The notes under the pieces: generated by a model
Told to the model about the DNA's origin: nothing
Databases searched by the model: none
The model's input: the letters and a program-made list of their open reading frames with translations, nothing else
Program-made: the position numbers and the translations under genes
Shown here: positions 13,853 through 20,807 of the stretch, in pieces
How positions within the stretch are numbered: the first letter of the stretch is position 1
Layout: every line of letters begins with the position of its first letter
NCBI GenBank assembly: GCA_946482635.1
Contig: CAMLSG010000077.1
Coordinates: 1-21,526 of the forward strand
Direction: 5' to 3'
DNA from: an uncultured Duganella sp.
GTDB lineage: Bacteria > Pseudomonadota > Gammaproteobacteria > Burkholderiales > Burkholderiaceae
Length of the DNA: 21,526 nt

Positions 13853-14478
13853 GTTTCCTGGCCGGGTATGTCGACACCCTTGGCTTCGTCGCCTTGCACG
13901 GGCTGTTCACGGCCCACGTGACGGGCAACTTCGTGCTGCTGGGGCGGGAGGTGGTGGCGCCGGGCAATGACGTGCTGCTCAAGCTGCTGGCCTTCCCGGC
14001 CTTCATCGGCGGCGTGGTGGCGGTGCGCGCCCTGGTGCGGCGCTGCCAGGCCGGCGGCCGCGAAGCGCTGCGGCCGGCCCACCTGCTGCAGGCGGCGCTG
14101 ATGCTGGCTGCGGCAGCCAGCGCGCGCTGGGACATGGCCGTAGGCCTGCTGTGCGCGGCAGCCATGGGCGCGCAGAACGGCTACGGCAAGCTGCTGCTGG
14201 CGAAACTGCCGGCCAGCACCGTCATGACCGGCAACGTCACGCAGCTGGTGATCGATTGCCTGGACCGGGCCGGCGGCGCCGAGCGTCCCGCGCTGGCGGC
14301 CCTCGGCGGCGGCGTGCTGGCCTTTGCGGCCGGCTGCGTGATGGGCGCGCTGGCTTCGCGCTGGGGCATGGGCGTCGGCTTGCTGCCGGCGGTGGCAATG
14401 CTGCTGGCGATGGCGGCGCTGTCCAAGCCCGACGCATCAAAGCCCGACGCATCAAAGCCCAATAATGCCGCGCTTTAA
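13831..14478 (+). CDS. YoaK/DUF1275 family multispanning membrane protein
   Basis: 215 residues. The start at 13831 has a GGGGGG ribosome-binding site inside the end of doxX, a 22-base overlap. The family signature is present: FLAGYVDTLGFVALHGLFTAHVTGNFVLLG at the N-terminus and its half-repeat AAAMGAQNGYGKLLL..STVMTGNVTQLVID, with about six hydrophobic segments in all. Proteins of this family are uncharacterised inner-membrane proteins with transporter-like duplicated halves. The C-terminus ends in a short tandem repeat, SKPDA SKPDA SKPN, encoded by a 15-bp duplication. This is the last gene of the seven-gene unit; its end overlaps the convergent response regulator by 27 bases, and its stop lies within the palindrome GCTTTAAAGC (14472-14481). 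Confidence 0.88.
   Translation: MARGTSLSFLAGYVDTLGFVALHGLFTAHVTGNFVLLGREVVAPGNDVLLKLLAFPAFIGGVVAVRALVRRCQAGGREALRPAHLLQAALMLAAAASARWDMAVGLLCAAAMGAQNGYGKLLLAKLPASTVMTGNVTQLVIDCLDRAGGAERPALAALGGGVLAFAAGCVMGALASRWGMGVGLLPAVAMLLAMAALSKPDASKPDASKPNNAAL
14422..14460. repeat. 15-bp tandem repeat (2.6 copies) over the ends of two convergent genes
   Basis: Copies lie at 14422-14436, 14437-14451 and partially at 14452-14460 (unit TCAAAGCCCGACGCA; the first copy differs at one base). The unit encodes SKPDA in the plus-strand DUF1275 gene. On the minus strand the response-regulator stop codon (14452-14454) lies in the partial copy, so the duplicated units fall just beyond its stop. Confidence 0.9.
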
Positions 14479-15099
14479 AGCAATGGTGACGGCGTGCGTG
14501 CGGTCGTTGGCATCGAGCTTGGCCAGGATGCTGCGCATGTGCGCCTTCACCGTTTCCTCCGAAATCGCCAGCTGGCTGGCGATGCGCTTGTTGGCGTTGC
14601 CGGCCGCCGCGCATTGCAGCACTTCGACTTCGCGCTCGCTGAGCAGGGAAGCGCCCAGGTGGCTGGCCAGCTGCTGCGCGATCTCCGGCGAAATATAGCG
14701 CTGGCCGCCGTGCACGGCGCGGATCATGCAGACCAGCTCCTTGCGCAGGCTGCTCTTGAGCAGGAAGCCGCTGGCGCCGGCTTCCAGCGCGCGCCGCACC
14801 TGGGCGTCGCCGCCAAAGGTGGTCAGCATGACGACGCGTGCGGCCGGGAACTGGCTGCGGATCGCCTGCAGCGCCTCGATGCCGCACATGCCGGGCATGG
14901 CCAGGTCCATGATGGCCAGGTCGGGGCGTAGCTGGGCCCAGGCGGCCAGCGCCTGGTGGCCGTCGCCCGCTTCGCCCGCGACCTGCATGTCGGGCTGGCT
15001 GGCAATGGCATCGGCCAGGCCGGCGCGCAGCATGGGATGGTCGTCCACCAGCAGCACCCGGATTGGCGCGGCGGTGTCTGGATGAGTTTGGGTGTTCAA
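14452..15099 (-). CDS. NarL/FixJ-family response regulator with LuxR-type HTH (orphan)
   Basis: 215 residues. The receiver domain (about 12-130) has acidic-pocket residues Asp19-Asp20 in VLLVDDHPML, phospho-acceptor Asp65 in IMDLAMPG, Thr93-Thr94 and Lys115 in GFLLKSS. The C-terminal GerE/LuxR DNA-binding domain (about 150-210) reads LLSEREVEVLQCAAAGNANKRIASQLAISEETVKAHMRSILAKL. The start is a TTG at 15099 with GGAG six bases upstream. A longer frame begins at 15186, but it would run through the predicted promoter and a strong hairpin, so it is rejected. No histidine kinase lies nearby, so the partner is encoded elsewhere. It has its own promoter (15130-15158). Confidence 0.92.
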   Translation of the reverse strand: MNTQTHPDTAAPIRVLLVDDHPMLRAGLADAIASQPDMQVAGEAGDGHQALAAWAQLRPDLAIMDLAMPGMCGIEALQAIRSQFPAARVVMLTTFGGDAQVRRALEAGASGFLLKSSLRKELVCMIRAVHGGQRYISPEIAQQLASHLGASLLSEREVEVLQCAAAGNANKRIASQLAISEETVKAHMRSILAKLDANDRTHAVTIALKRGIIGL

Positions 15100-15129
15100 G
15101 GAAAGCTCCGCGCAATGCTGCAACGGGGA

Positions 15130-15158
15130 ACTATAACAACGGAAGCCGGTGCTGGCAA
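15130..15158 (-). promoter_or_regulatory. Sigma-70 promoter of the response regulator gene
   Basis: On the minus strand TTGCCA (15158-15153) and TATAGT (15135-15130) stand exactly 17 bases apart. The expected transcript start near 15123 leaves a leader of about 24 bases carrying the GGAG site before the TTG start codon. The match and spacing are good; use is inferred. Confidence 0.65.
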
Positions 15159-15187
15159 TTTGCCGGGCGTACGGGACGCCCGGCAAA
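15159..15187 (-). terminator. Perfect 12-bp inverted repeat after the CsgG-like gene: terminator-like hairpin or regulator site
   Basis: TTTGCCGGGCGT (15159-15170) and ACGCCCGGCAAA (15176-15187) pair perfectly around a 5-base loop. The hairpin starts 9 bases past the CsgG-like stop codon, where a terminator is expected, and ends exactly at the -35 of the response regulator promoter. No long T-run follows on either strand, so termination may be incomplete. Its position just upstream of a -35 box would also suit a dimeric activator site. Confidence 0.6.
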
Positions 15188-15196
15188 CGGGGGAAA

Positions 15197-16069
15197 TTAC
15201 TTCTTCTTGGCCTTGGTCTTGGCCGATTGCGACTGCGTGGCGACCGGCTGCTGCGAAGCAGGGGTGCTGCCGCCCTGCACGCCCAGCGCGCCGCCGGTGC
15301 CCAGGCCGCCCGCTACTTCCTGCTGCTTGTAGTTGCGCACGGCGCGCACCACGTTGTTGTACGAATCCATGAAGGCTGCCACCAGGATCTTGCCTTCCGG
15401 GGTATTGGTGTAGCCGCTGGCGCCGGCCGCGGCGCCGCCGCCGAACAGGGCGCCGAAGGCGCCGAAGTCGGTGTTCTTGGCGCTGCCTTCGGCTGCCGCC
15501 AGCTGCACGCCGGAACGGTTGTCGATCATCAGCAGCATGGTCGACGCTTCATTGGTCTTCATATTGCCGGCCACCATGCCTGCCACGCTGCCGATCAGGC
15601 CCAGGCCGCCCAGCGCGCCGCCCACGCCCGAAGTGCCCTTCTGGCTGAAGGTGATGGTCGGGCTCATGGTGTAGTCGGCCGCGGCGATCTGGCCCTTGCC
15701 GTAGTTGCTGTTGGCGCGCATCTCGCCGGATTTTTCCAGCGCGCGCTCACCCATCATATGGTCCATGGCCGCGCCGCGCTCCACCACCACGAAGCAGTTC
15801 GACTGCTGGATCATCATGCGCAGCACCGGCGTGGTGGAGCCCAGCTTGTACTGGCTCAGTTGCTGGAACCACGGCATGCTGCGGTCTTCCACCACCGACA
15901 GGGTGCCCAGCGGCCGGTCGCATTTTTCCAGCTGGCTGTTGGCATTGGCAGCGGTGGCGCCGCCGGCGCTGCCGGTGGCCACGGTACTGCCGCCGCCCAG
16001 GGTTGGTTGGGTGCCGGCACAACCGGCCAGCGCCAGGGCCGCCACGGCCGCGAACAGTTTGGTCTTCAT
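15197..16069 (-). CDS. CsgG/HfaB-like outer-membrane lipoprotein
   Basis: 290 residues. The start at 16069 begins a lipoprotein signal (MKTKLFAAVAALALAGC, lipobox LAGC, Cys17) with GGGGA upstream; the frame stays open to 16165, but that extension buries the signal. After a Gly/Ser/Ala/Thr-rich linker come VLRMMIQQSNCFVVVERG, YTMSPTITFSQKG, STMLLMIDNRSGVQLAAAEGSAK and GKILVAAFMDSYNNVVRAVRNY, the order and character of a CsgG-type domain (beta strand with RG loop, strands, terminal helix). The centre is unusually Gly-rich (GGALGGLGLIGSVAGMVAG), and the C-terminus is a Lys/Ala tail. CsgG forms the nonameric outer-membrane pore for curli; HfaB relatives secrete holdfast anchor proteins. No csgE, csgF or curlin gene is nearby, so the cargo is unknown. 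Confidence 0.82.
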   Translation of the reverse strand: MKTKLFAAVAALALAGCAGTQPTLGGGSTVATGSAGGATAANANSQLEKCDRPLGTLSVVEDRSMPWFQQLSQYKLGSTTPVLRMMIQQSNCFVVVERGAAMDHMMGERALEKSGEMRANSNYGKGQIAAADYTMSPTITFSQKGTSGVGGALGGLGLIGSVAGMVAGNMKTNEASTMLLMIDNRSGVQLAAAEGSAKNTDFGAFGALFGGGAAAGASGYTNTPEGKILVAAFMDSYNNVVRAVRNYKQQEVAGGLGTGGALGVQGGSTPASQQPVATQSQSAKTKAKKK

Positions 16070-16141
16070 ACGGAGATCCCCTAGTTTTTGGATGAAACGG
16101 CCGATTTTATAAGAAAGACATATCAAAAATACTATCAAATA

Positions 16142-16187
16142 GTCACGCTGAGGCTGCCGTGACACAGGGCGCCATTGGGCGTACTAT
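16142..16187 (+). promoter_or_regulatory. Promoter of the GGDEF-EAL gene with an inverted repeat over the -35
   Basis: GTGACA (16159-16164) and TACTAT (16182-16187) are 17 bases apart, a good sigma-70 candidate. GTCACG (16142-16147) and CGTGAC (16158-16163) form a perfect 6-bp inverted repeat with a 10-base spacer whose right arm covers the -35, as a repressor site would. The 148-base divergent region also contains an A+T-rich block (about 16104-16140) that probably serves the CsgG-like gene on the other strand. Confidence 0.5.
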
Positions 16188-16192
16188 CAAGG

Positions 16193-16209
16193 TTCCTTAG
16201 AGCAAGGAA
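16193..16209 (+). promoter_or_regulatory. Small hairpin holding the ribosome-binding site of the GGDEF-EAL gene
   Basis: TTCCTT (16193-16198) and AAGGAA (16204-16209) are perfectly complementary around a 5-base loop. The right arm contains the Shine-Dalgarno sequence (AAGGAA, 8 bases before the ATG). The predicted transcript start near 16194 would put the hairpin at the very 5' end of the mRNA. The stem is short and mostly A-U, so any effect on translation is speculative. Confidence 0.35.
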
Positions 16210-16217
16210 GCTGGCCC

Positions 16218-18086
16218 ATGGCTGCCCCCGACCAGATCACCCACTGGCGTGAAAAAATCTTTGCCCGCCTGGTCCAGGTCGTGCTGGTACTGGGCCTGGC
16301 CACGGCCATCCCCAGCATCGCGCAGTCGCTGCGCGAGGGGCTGTGGGGGGTGGTGGCGGTGGATTTGGTGGCGCTGGCCTGGCTGGCCGCCTTGTGGCGG
16401 CTGCAGGAAGTGGTGTCCTACCCGGTGCGCGCCATGCAATTCCTGCTGATTACCTTTGCCGTCGGCGTGGCGCTGATGCTGCAGGTCGGACCGGTGGCCC
16501 ATACCTACCTGCTGGCGGTGCCCTGCCTGGCCGCTCTGCTGGTGGGGCTGAAGCCGGCCATCTGGCTGCTGCTGGCCGGCGCGGTGGCCATCGTGCTGAC
16601 CGGCTTTGCGCCGCCGCCCGATCCGGCGGCCATGGGCCTGTCCGGCGACGCCGCCTTGCGCGCCGCGATCGTGGCGCTCAATTACCTGTTCATTGCCGGC
16701 ATCCTCACCATGAGCTGCGGCGTGCTGCTGCGCCACCTGGCGCGCTCGCTGGCCGAGGGCGAGCAGCTGGCTTTCTACGACCCGCTGACCGGGCTGCCGA
16801 ACCGGCGCCTGCTGCTGGACCGGCTGGCCGGCCTGCTGGCCAGCTCCGAGCGCCAGCACATGTTCAGCGCCGTCATGTTCGTCGACCTCGACCGCTTCAA
16901 GACTATCAACGACGCGCGCGGCCACGCCACCGGCGACCACCTGCTGCGGCTGGCGGCGCAGCGGCTGGAAGACCTGGTGCGCAAGAGCGACACCGTGGCG
17001 CGCATCGGCGGCGATGAATTCGTGGTGCTGCTGGCGCACCTGGCGCCGGACCTGGCGGCGGCCGGCAATGCGGCGCAAGGAGTGGCGGAAAAGATCCGCA
17101 CGGCGCTGGCGCAGGAATTCGAGATCGCCGGCCAGGGCTACGGCTGCTCGGCCAGCATCGGCGTCACCCTGCTGCCCAGGTACGGCCAGCAAGCCGACGA
17201 CCTGCTGCGCGAAGCCGATACCGCGATGTACCGCGCCAAGGGCGCCGGCCGCAACGGCATCGCCTTCTTCGAAGCGGCCATGCAGGCCGAAGTCGAGCGG
17301 CGCCTGACGCTGGAGCGCGAACTGGGCCAGGCCATCGAGCAGGAGCGGCTGCACATGGCCTACCAGCCGCAGTTCGATTGCCAGGGCCGGCTGCACGGCG
17401 CCGAATTGCTGATGCGCTGGGAACGCGACGAGGGCGGCATGGTATCGCCGGCCATCTTCATCCCGCTGGCCGAAGAAGCGGGCCTGATCGTGCCGCTTGG
17501 CTTATGGGCCTTGAAGCAGGCTTGCCTGGCGCAGCAGCGCATGTCGGTGCTGGGCCTGTCCCTGCCGCTGTCGGTCAACGTCAGCCCGCAGCAATTCCGC
17601 CAGGCCGACTTCGTGCAGCAGGTGCGCAGCATCTTGCTGGAGCACGGCGTGGAGCCGGCGCTGCTGATCCTGGAAGTGACGGAAGGCCTGCTGGTGGAGA
17701 AGATGGATGAAATCGTGGCGCGCATGAACGAGCTGGCTGCGCTGGGCGTGCGCTTTTCGATCGACGATTTCGGCACCGGCTATTCCAGCCTGGCCTACCT
17801 GAAGCGCATGCCGCTGTACGAGCTGAAGATCGACCGCAGCTTCATCATGGACATGCCGGACGACGCCAGCGACGTGGTGATCGTGCAGACCATCCTGGCC
17901 ATGGCCGGCCAGATGGGCTTGCGCGTGGTGGCGGAAGGGGTGGAGACCCAGGCCCAGGCCGACTTCCTGGCGGCCCACGGTTGCCATGCCCTGCAAGGCT
18001 ACCTGCTGGGCCGCCCGGCGCCGCTGCCGGCGCTGCTCGACCTGCTGACCGCGCAGGCCGCGCTCTCCACCAGGGCCCCCGTTTAG
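16218..18086 (+). CDS. Membrane-bound bifunctional GGDEF-EAL cyclic-di-GMP protein
   Basis: 622 residues. The N-terminal part (about 12-180) has five or six hydrophobic helices without a recognised sensor domain, and is probably an inner-membrane sensor. The GGDEF domain (about 185-345) has an intact GGDEF (264-268) and an upstream inhibitory-site RKSD (255-258), so it should make c-di-GMP with product inhibition. The EAL domain (about 360-610) has ELL (Glu396) in place of EAL, but retains NVSPQQF, LEVTEG, DDFGTGYSSL, LKID, AEGVET and QGYLLG. The metal- and substrate-binding residues are therefore present and phosphodiesterase activity is plausible. Which activity dominates cannot be read from sequence. 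The 3' end overlaps pepN by 4 bases, tail to tail. Confidence 0.93.
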   Translation: MAAPDQITHWREKIFARLVQVVLVLGLATAIPSIAQSLREGLWGVVAVDLVALAWLAALWRLQEVVSYPVRAMQFLLITFAVGVALMLQVGPVAHTYLLAVPCLAALLVGLKPAIWLLLAGAVAIVLTGFAPPPDPAAMGLSGDAALRAAIVALNYLFIAGILTMSCGVLLRHLARSLAEGEQLAFYDPLTGLPNRRLLLDRLAGLLASSERQHMFSAVMFVDLDRFKTINDARGHATGDHLLRLAAQRLEDLVRKSDTVARIGGDEFVVLLAHLAPDLAAAGNAAQGVAEKIRTALAQEFEIAGQGYGCSASIGVTLLPRYGQQADDLLREADTAMYRAKGAGRNGIAFFEAAMQAEVERRLTLERELGQAIEQERLHMAYQPQFDCQGRLHGAELLMRWERDEGGMVSPAIFIPLAEEAGLIVPLGLWALKQACLAQQRMSVLGLSLPLSVNVSPQQFRQADFVQQVRSILLEHGVEPALLILEVTEGLLVEKMDEIVARMNELAALGVRFSIDDFGTGYSSLAYLKRMPLYELKIDRSFIMDMPDDASDVVIVQTILAMAGQMGLRVVAEGVETQAQADFLAAHGCHALQGYLLGRPAPLPALLDLLTAQAALSTRAPV

Positions 18087-20737
18087 TTCAGCTTCACCGT
18101 CAAGGCCTTGCGGATCGCCACGCAGCGCTGGTCTTCCTGGTGCGCCACGAGCAGCGAACGGCGGGTGCCGGCGCTCAGGCCCGGGTTGGCGGCAGCCGTA
18201 TCGGCCAGGCGCTGCACGCTTTGCGCGGTGCAGGTGGCCGGGATCATGGCGCCGGCATAATCGCGCATGAAGACCGGGCCGGCCGACTTGTCCAGCACCG
18301 GCAACTGGGCCAGGCGCGCCGCGGCACTCTGTTCGTTGAGCGCCACTTGCGAGGACGGGTACAGCGCATGCATCGCAGTGCGGATGCGCGAGAACGGCAG
18401 CTTGGTTTGCGTGTCGCCGATCCTGGCCAGCCATTCCTGCTTCACCTTCGCATCCGGGCGCGCGGCCTGGGCTGCCACGGCAGCCAGTTCGCCGCTGTCG
18501 GATTTATCCTTGGCCTGTTCGGCGGCGATGCGCGCCTCGGCACCCGGATAATCCTTGCGGTTCAGGACAGCGATCATGTCCCAGCGCAGGTCCTGGCTCA
18601 GGGTCAGGCTGGCCAGCTTGTCGCGGCCGTCCAGCATGGCGGCGATGCGCTGCAGCGATTCCTTGCTGCCGGCCGTGCCAAGGTAGGCGCCGAACCAGCG
18701 GCGCTGGAAGTCGCCCTTGCTGGCCTTGGCCTGGGTCCAGGCCATCTTTTCCAGGCGGCCCACCACGGTGCGGGTGTAGGCGCCGTCGGCCGACATGGTG
18801 CGCAGGTAGCGGATCGACTGGGCCATCTTGCCCAGCACGTCGCCCAGCAGCACGTAGTCCTTTTCCTGCGGGGCGTTGACCAGCACGGTGTCGAGGAACT
18901 CGTTGAGCGGCAGCGCGCCGTCGCGCACGTTGTCCCACATGCTGTGCCACAGCATGGTGCGCAGCAGCTTGTCTTCCACCTTGCTGACGTCCTGGCGCGC
19001 GGTGGCGAAGGAACGCGTATCGAGCTTGGCTTTGACGAAGCCCCAGTCCTGGTAATTCGGGTAGACCAGGTCCGGGCAGTCCGCGCCTTTGAGTTCCGCC
19101 ACCTCGGTAGTGGCGCCCTTGTAGGTCACCGGCAGCACCTTGGCGATATTCAGCTGCTTGCCCTGCTTCTGCATCAGCGCCAGTTGCACGCGCTGCTCGC
19201 GCAGGGTCGGGAATTGCGCCACGGCCGTCTGCTGCAGGCTGAAGGCGTCGATCTTGCCGGCCTTGCAGCTGTAGTTGGCGGTGATGGTGTTCACGCCCGG
19301 CTGGTACAGCCAGTCCTGGGTCCACTGGCCCAGGTCGCGGCCGGCCGCTTCGGCCAGGCTGCCGATGAAGTCATCCAGTTTCGCGTTACTGAACTGGTAC
19401 TTGACCAGGTAGTTGTGCACGCCCTTGCGGAAGGTTTCCTCGCCCAGCAGGTGGCGCAACTGCTTCAGCGTGGAAGCGCCTTTCGAGTAGGTGATGGCGT
19501 CGATATTGTCGAAAGCGTTGGCGGTGGACGGCACCGGGGTTTCGATCGGGTGGGTGGTGACGCGCTGGTCCTGCACGTAGGCGCCCGACTTGCCCTGCGA
19601 ATAGAAGTACTGCCAGGCGGAGTCCTTGAATTCAGTCGCTTCGGCGGTGGCGAGGGTGCCCATGAAGGAGGCGAAGCTCTCGTTCAGCCACAGGCCGTTC
19701 CACCATTGCATGGTGACCAGGTCGCCGAACCACTGGTGCGCCATTTCGTGCATGATAACGCTGGCCAGGTCGTGCTTCTCGGCGCTGGTCATCTTGTCCT
19801 TGTGCAGGAAGGAGTGTTCGGCGAAGGTCACCGCGCCGGCGTTTTCCATCGCGCCGTACAGGAAGTCCGGCACCAGCAGCTGGTCGTATTTGCCGTACTG
19901 GTAAGGAATGCCGAAGTAGTCGTCGAACCAGGCCAGGCCTTGCCTGGTGTATTCGAACCACGGCGCCGGGTCGACCTGGTCGGCCACCGACTGGCGCGCG
20001 AACAGGCGCATCGGGTACTTGGCGCTGGTGGCGTCCTCCCACACCTTGTACGGGCCGGCGTGCATGGAGAAGTTGTAAGGGCTGAGGATCCTGGACACGG
20101 GGAAGGTCCAGCGCTTGCCGTTGGCCACGTCTTCCACTTTGGATTCGCGCGTGGTGGATACCACGGTCCAGTCGGCAGGCGCGGTGACGTTGACCTGGTA
20201 GGTGGCCTTCAGGTCCGGCTGATCGAACAGCGCGAACATCTGGTGCGCGGCGGCCGGCTCGAAGTGCGAGTAGGTGTAGACGCGGCCGTCCACCGGGTCG
20301 ACCATGCGGTGCAGGCCTTCGCCGTTGGTGCTGTGCTTGCGCTCGAACTCCACGGTGACGCTGTTGCGGCCTGCCTTCAGGTCGGCGGCGGCCAGCGTAA
20401 TGAACCAGTTGTTGTACTGCGGCGCGGCGACCTGCTTGCCGTTGACCACCAGGCGCTTGATGGTGGCCTTGTCCAGGTCCAGCGTCAGCGGCTGCGCGTT
20501 GTCTTTGAGGTCGAAGGCGACAGTGGTGGTGTTGCTGAAGCTTTCCTGGCCGGTCAGCGTGAAGTCGAGGACATAAGCGACGTTGGACACGCGCGCCGAG
20601 CGGGCGGCGGCATCGGTCTGGCTCAGGTAGGGGTTTTCAGCGCGCGGGGTAAGGGCGCTATTGTCGGCCGCAATGCCGCTGGTGGCGACAAGTGCACTGA
20701 CTGCCAGTGTAATGGCATGAGGAACTAGCGATTTCAT
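18083..20737 (-). CDS. pepN: Periplasmic M1-family zinc aminopeptidase (aminopeptidase N type)
   Basis: 884 residues with a Sec signal peptide (about 1-23, TLAVSALVATSGIA), start preceded by AAGGA. The N-terminal beta domain (about 45-220) contains the NEGEGLHR-like and SHFEPAAAHQMFALFDQPDLKATY motifs. The catalytic domain has the GAMEN exopeptidase motif (295-299), zinc site HEMAH (His330, Glu331, His334) and NES with the third ligand Glu353, exactly 18 residues after the second His, followed by a Tyr-containing ITYSKGAS. An ERAP1-C-like helical domain makes up the rest (about 530-884). It removes N-terminal residues from peptides, here probably in the periplasm. Classical E. coli PepN is cytoplasmic, so the symbol denotes the family; a signal peptide is common in related lineages. 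Confidence 0.95.
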   Translation of the reverse strand: MKSLVPHAITLAVSALVATSGIAADNSALTPRAENPYLSQTDAAARSARVSNVAYVLDFTLTGQESFSNTTTVAFDLKDNAQPLTLDLDKATIKRLVVNGKQVAAPQYNNWFITLAAADLKAGRNSVTVEFERKHSTNGEGLHRMVDPVDGRVYTYSHFEPAAAHQMFALFDQPDLKATYQVNVTAPADWTVVSTTRESKVEDVANGKRWTFPVSRILSPYNFSMHAGPYKVWEDATSAKYPMRLFARQSVADQVDPAPWFEYTRQGLAWFDDYFGIPYQYGKYDQLLVPDFLYGAMENAGAVTFAEHSFLHKDKMTSAEKHDLASVIMHEMAHQWFGDLVTMQWWNGLWLNESFASFMGTLATAEATEFKDSAWQYFYSQGKSGAYVQDQRVTTHPIETPVPSTANAFDNIDAITYSKGASTLKQLRHLLGEETFRKGVHNYLVKYQFSNAKLDDFIGSLAEAAGRDLGQWTQDWLYQPGVNTITANYSCKAGKIDAFSLQQTAVAQFPTLREQRVQLALMQKQGKQLNIAKVLPVTYKGATTEVAELKGADCPDLVYPNYQDWGFVKAKLDTRSFATARQDVSKVEDKLLRTMLWHSMWDNVRDGALPLNEFLDTVLVNAPQEKDYVLLGDVLGKMAQSIRYLRTMSADGAYTRTVVGRLEKMAWTQAKASKGDFQRRWFGAYLGTAGSKESLQRIAAMLDGRDKLASLTLSQDLRWDMIAVLNRKDYPGAEARIAAEQAKDKSDSGELAAVAAQAARPDAKVKQEWLARIGDTQTKLPFSRIRTAMHALYPSSQVALNEQSAAARLAQLPVLDKSAGPVFMRDYAGAMIPATCTAQSVQRLADTAAANPGLSAGTRRSLLVAHQEDQRCVAIRKALTVKLN

Positions 20738-20764
20738 GGTTATCCTTATACATGTCTCGCCCCG

Positions 20765-20778
20765 GACCGGCCCCGGTC
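20765..20778. promoter_or_regulatory. Palindrome GACCGG-CC-CCGGTC between pepN and the GNAT gene
   Basis: Perfect 6-bp arms with a 2-base spacer lie in the 70-base divergent intergenic region, 28 bases upstream of pepN and 30 bases upstream of the acetyltransferase. It could be an operator shared by both genes or a leader hairpin. No convincing sigma-70 promoter pair is visible for either gene, so promoters may lie partly inside the neighbouring coding regions. Confidence 0.3.
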
Positions 20779-20807
20779 AGGTGGCGCAGGGATGATACCA
20801 TTGGGCG

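Noticed and set aside
15100..15186. Extended N-terminus of the response regulator from an upstream ATG at 15186
   Set aside because: The extension runs through the 12-bp inverted repeat and the predicted promoter and adds 29 residues not expected in NarL-type proteins. A TTG with a GGAG site at proper spacing fits better.
15197..16069. Part of a complete curli operon
   Set aside because: Only a CsgG-like gene is present; neighbours are a response regulator and a GGDEF-EAL protein, with no csgA/B/E/F-like reading frames.
16070..16165. Extended start of the CsgG-like protein at 16165
   Set aside because: It would put 32 residues in front of a clean lipoprotein signal peptide.
17981..20728. 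915-codon plus-strand open frame opposite pepN
   Set aside because: It is antisense to a complete M1 aminopeptidase with all catalytic motifs. Its product is a low-complexity His/Gly/Arg/Ala/Val-rich string typical of shadow frames in GC-rich DNA.
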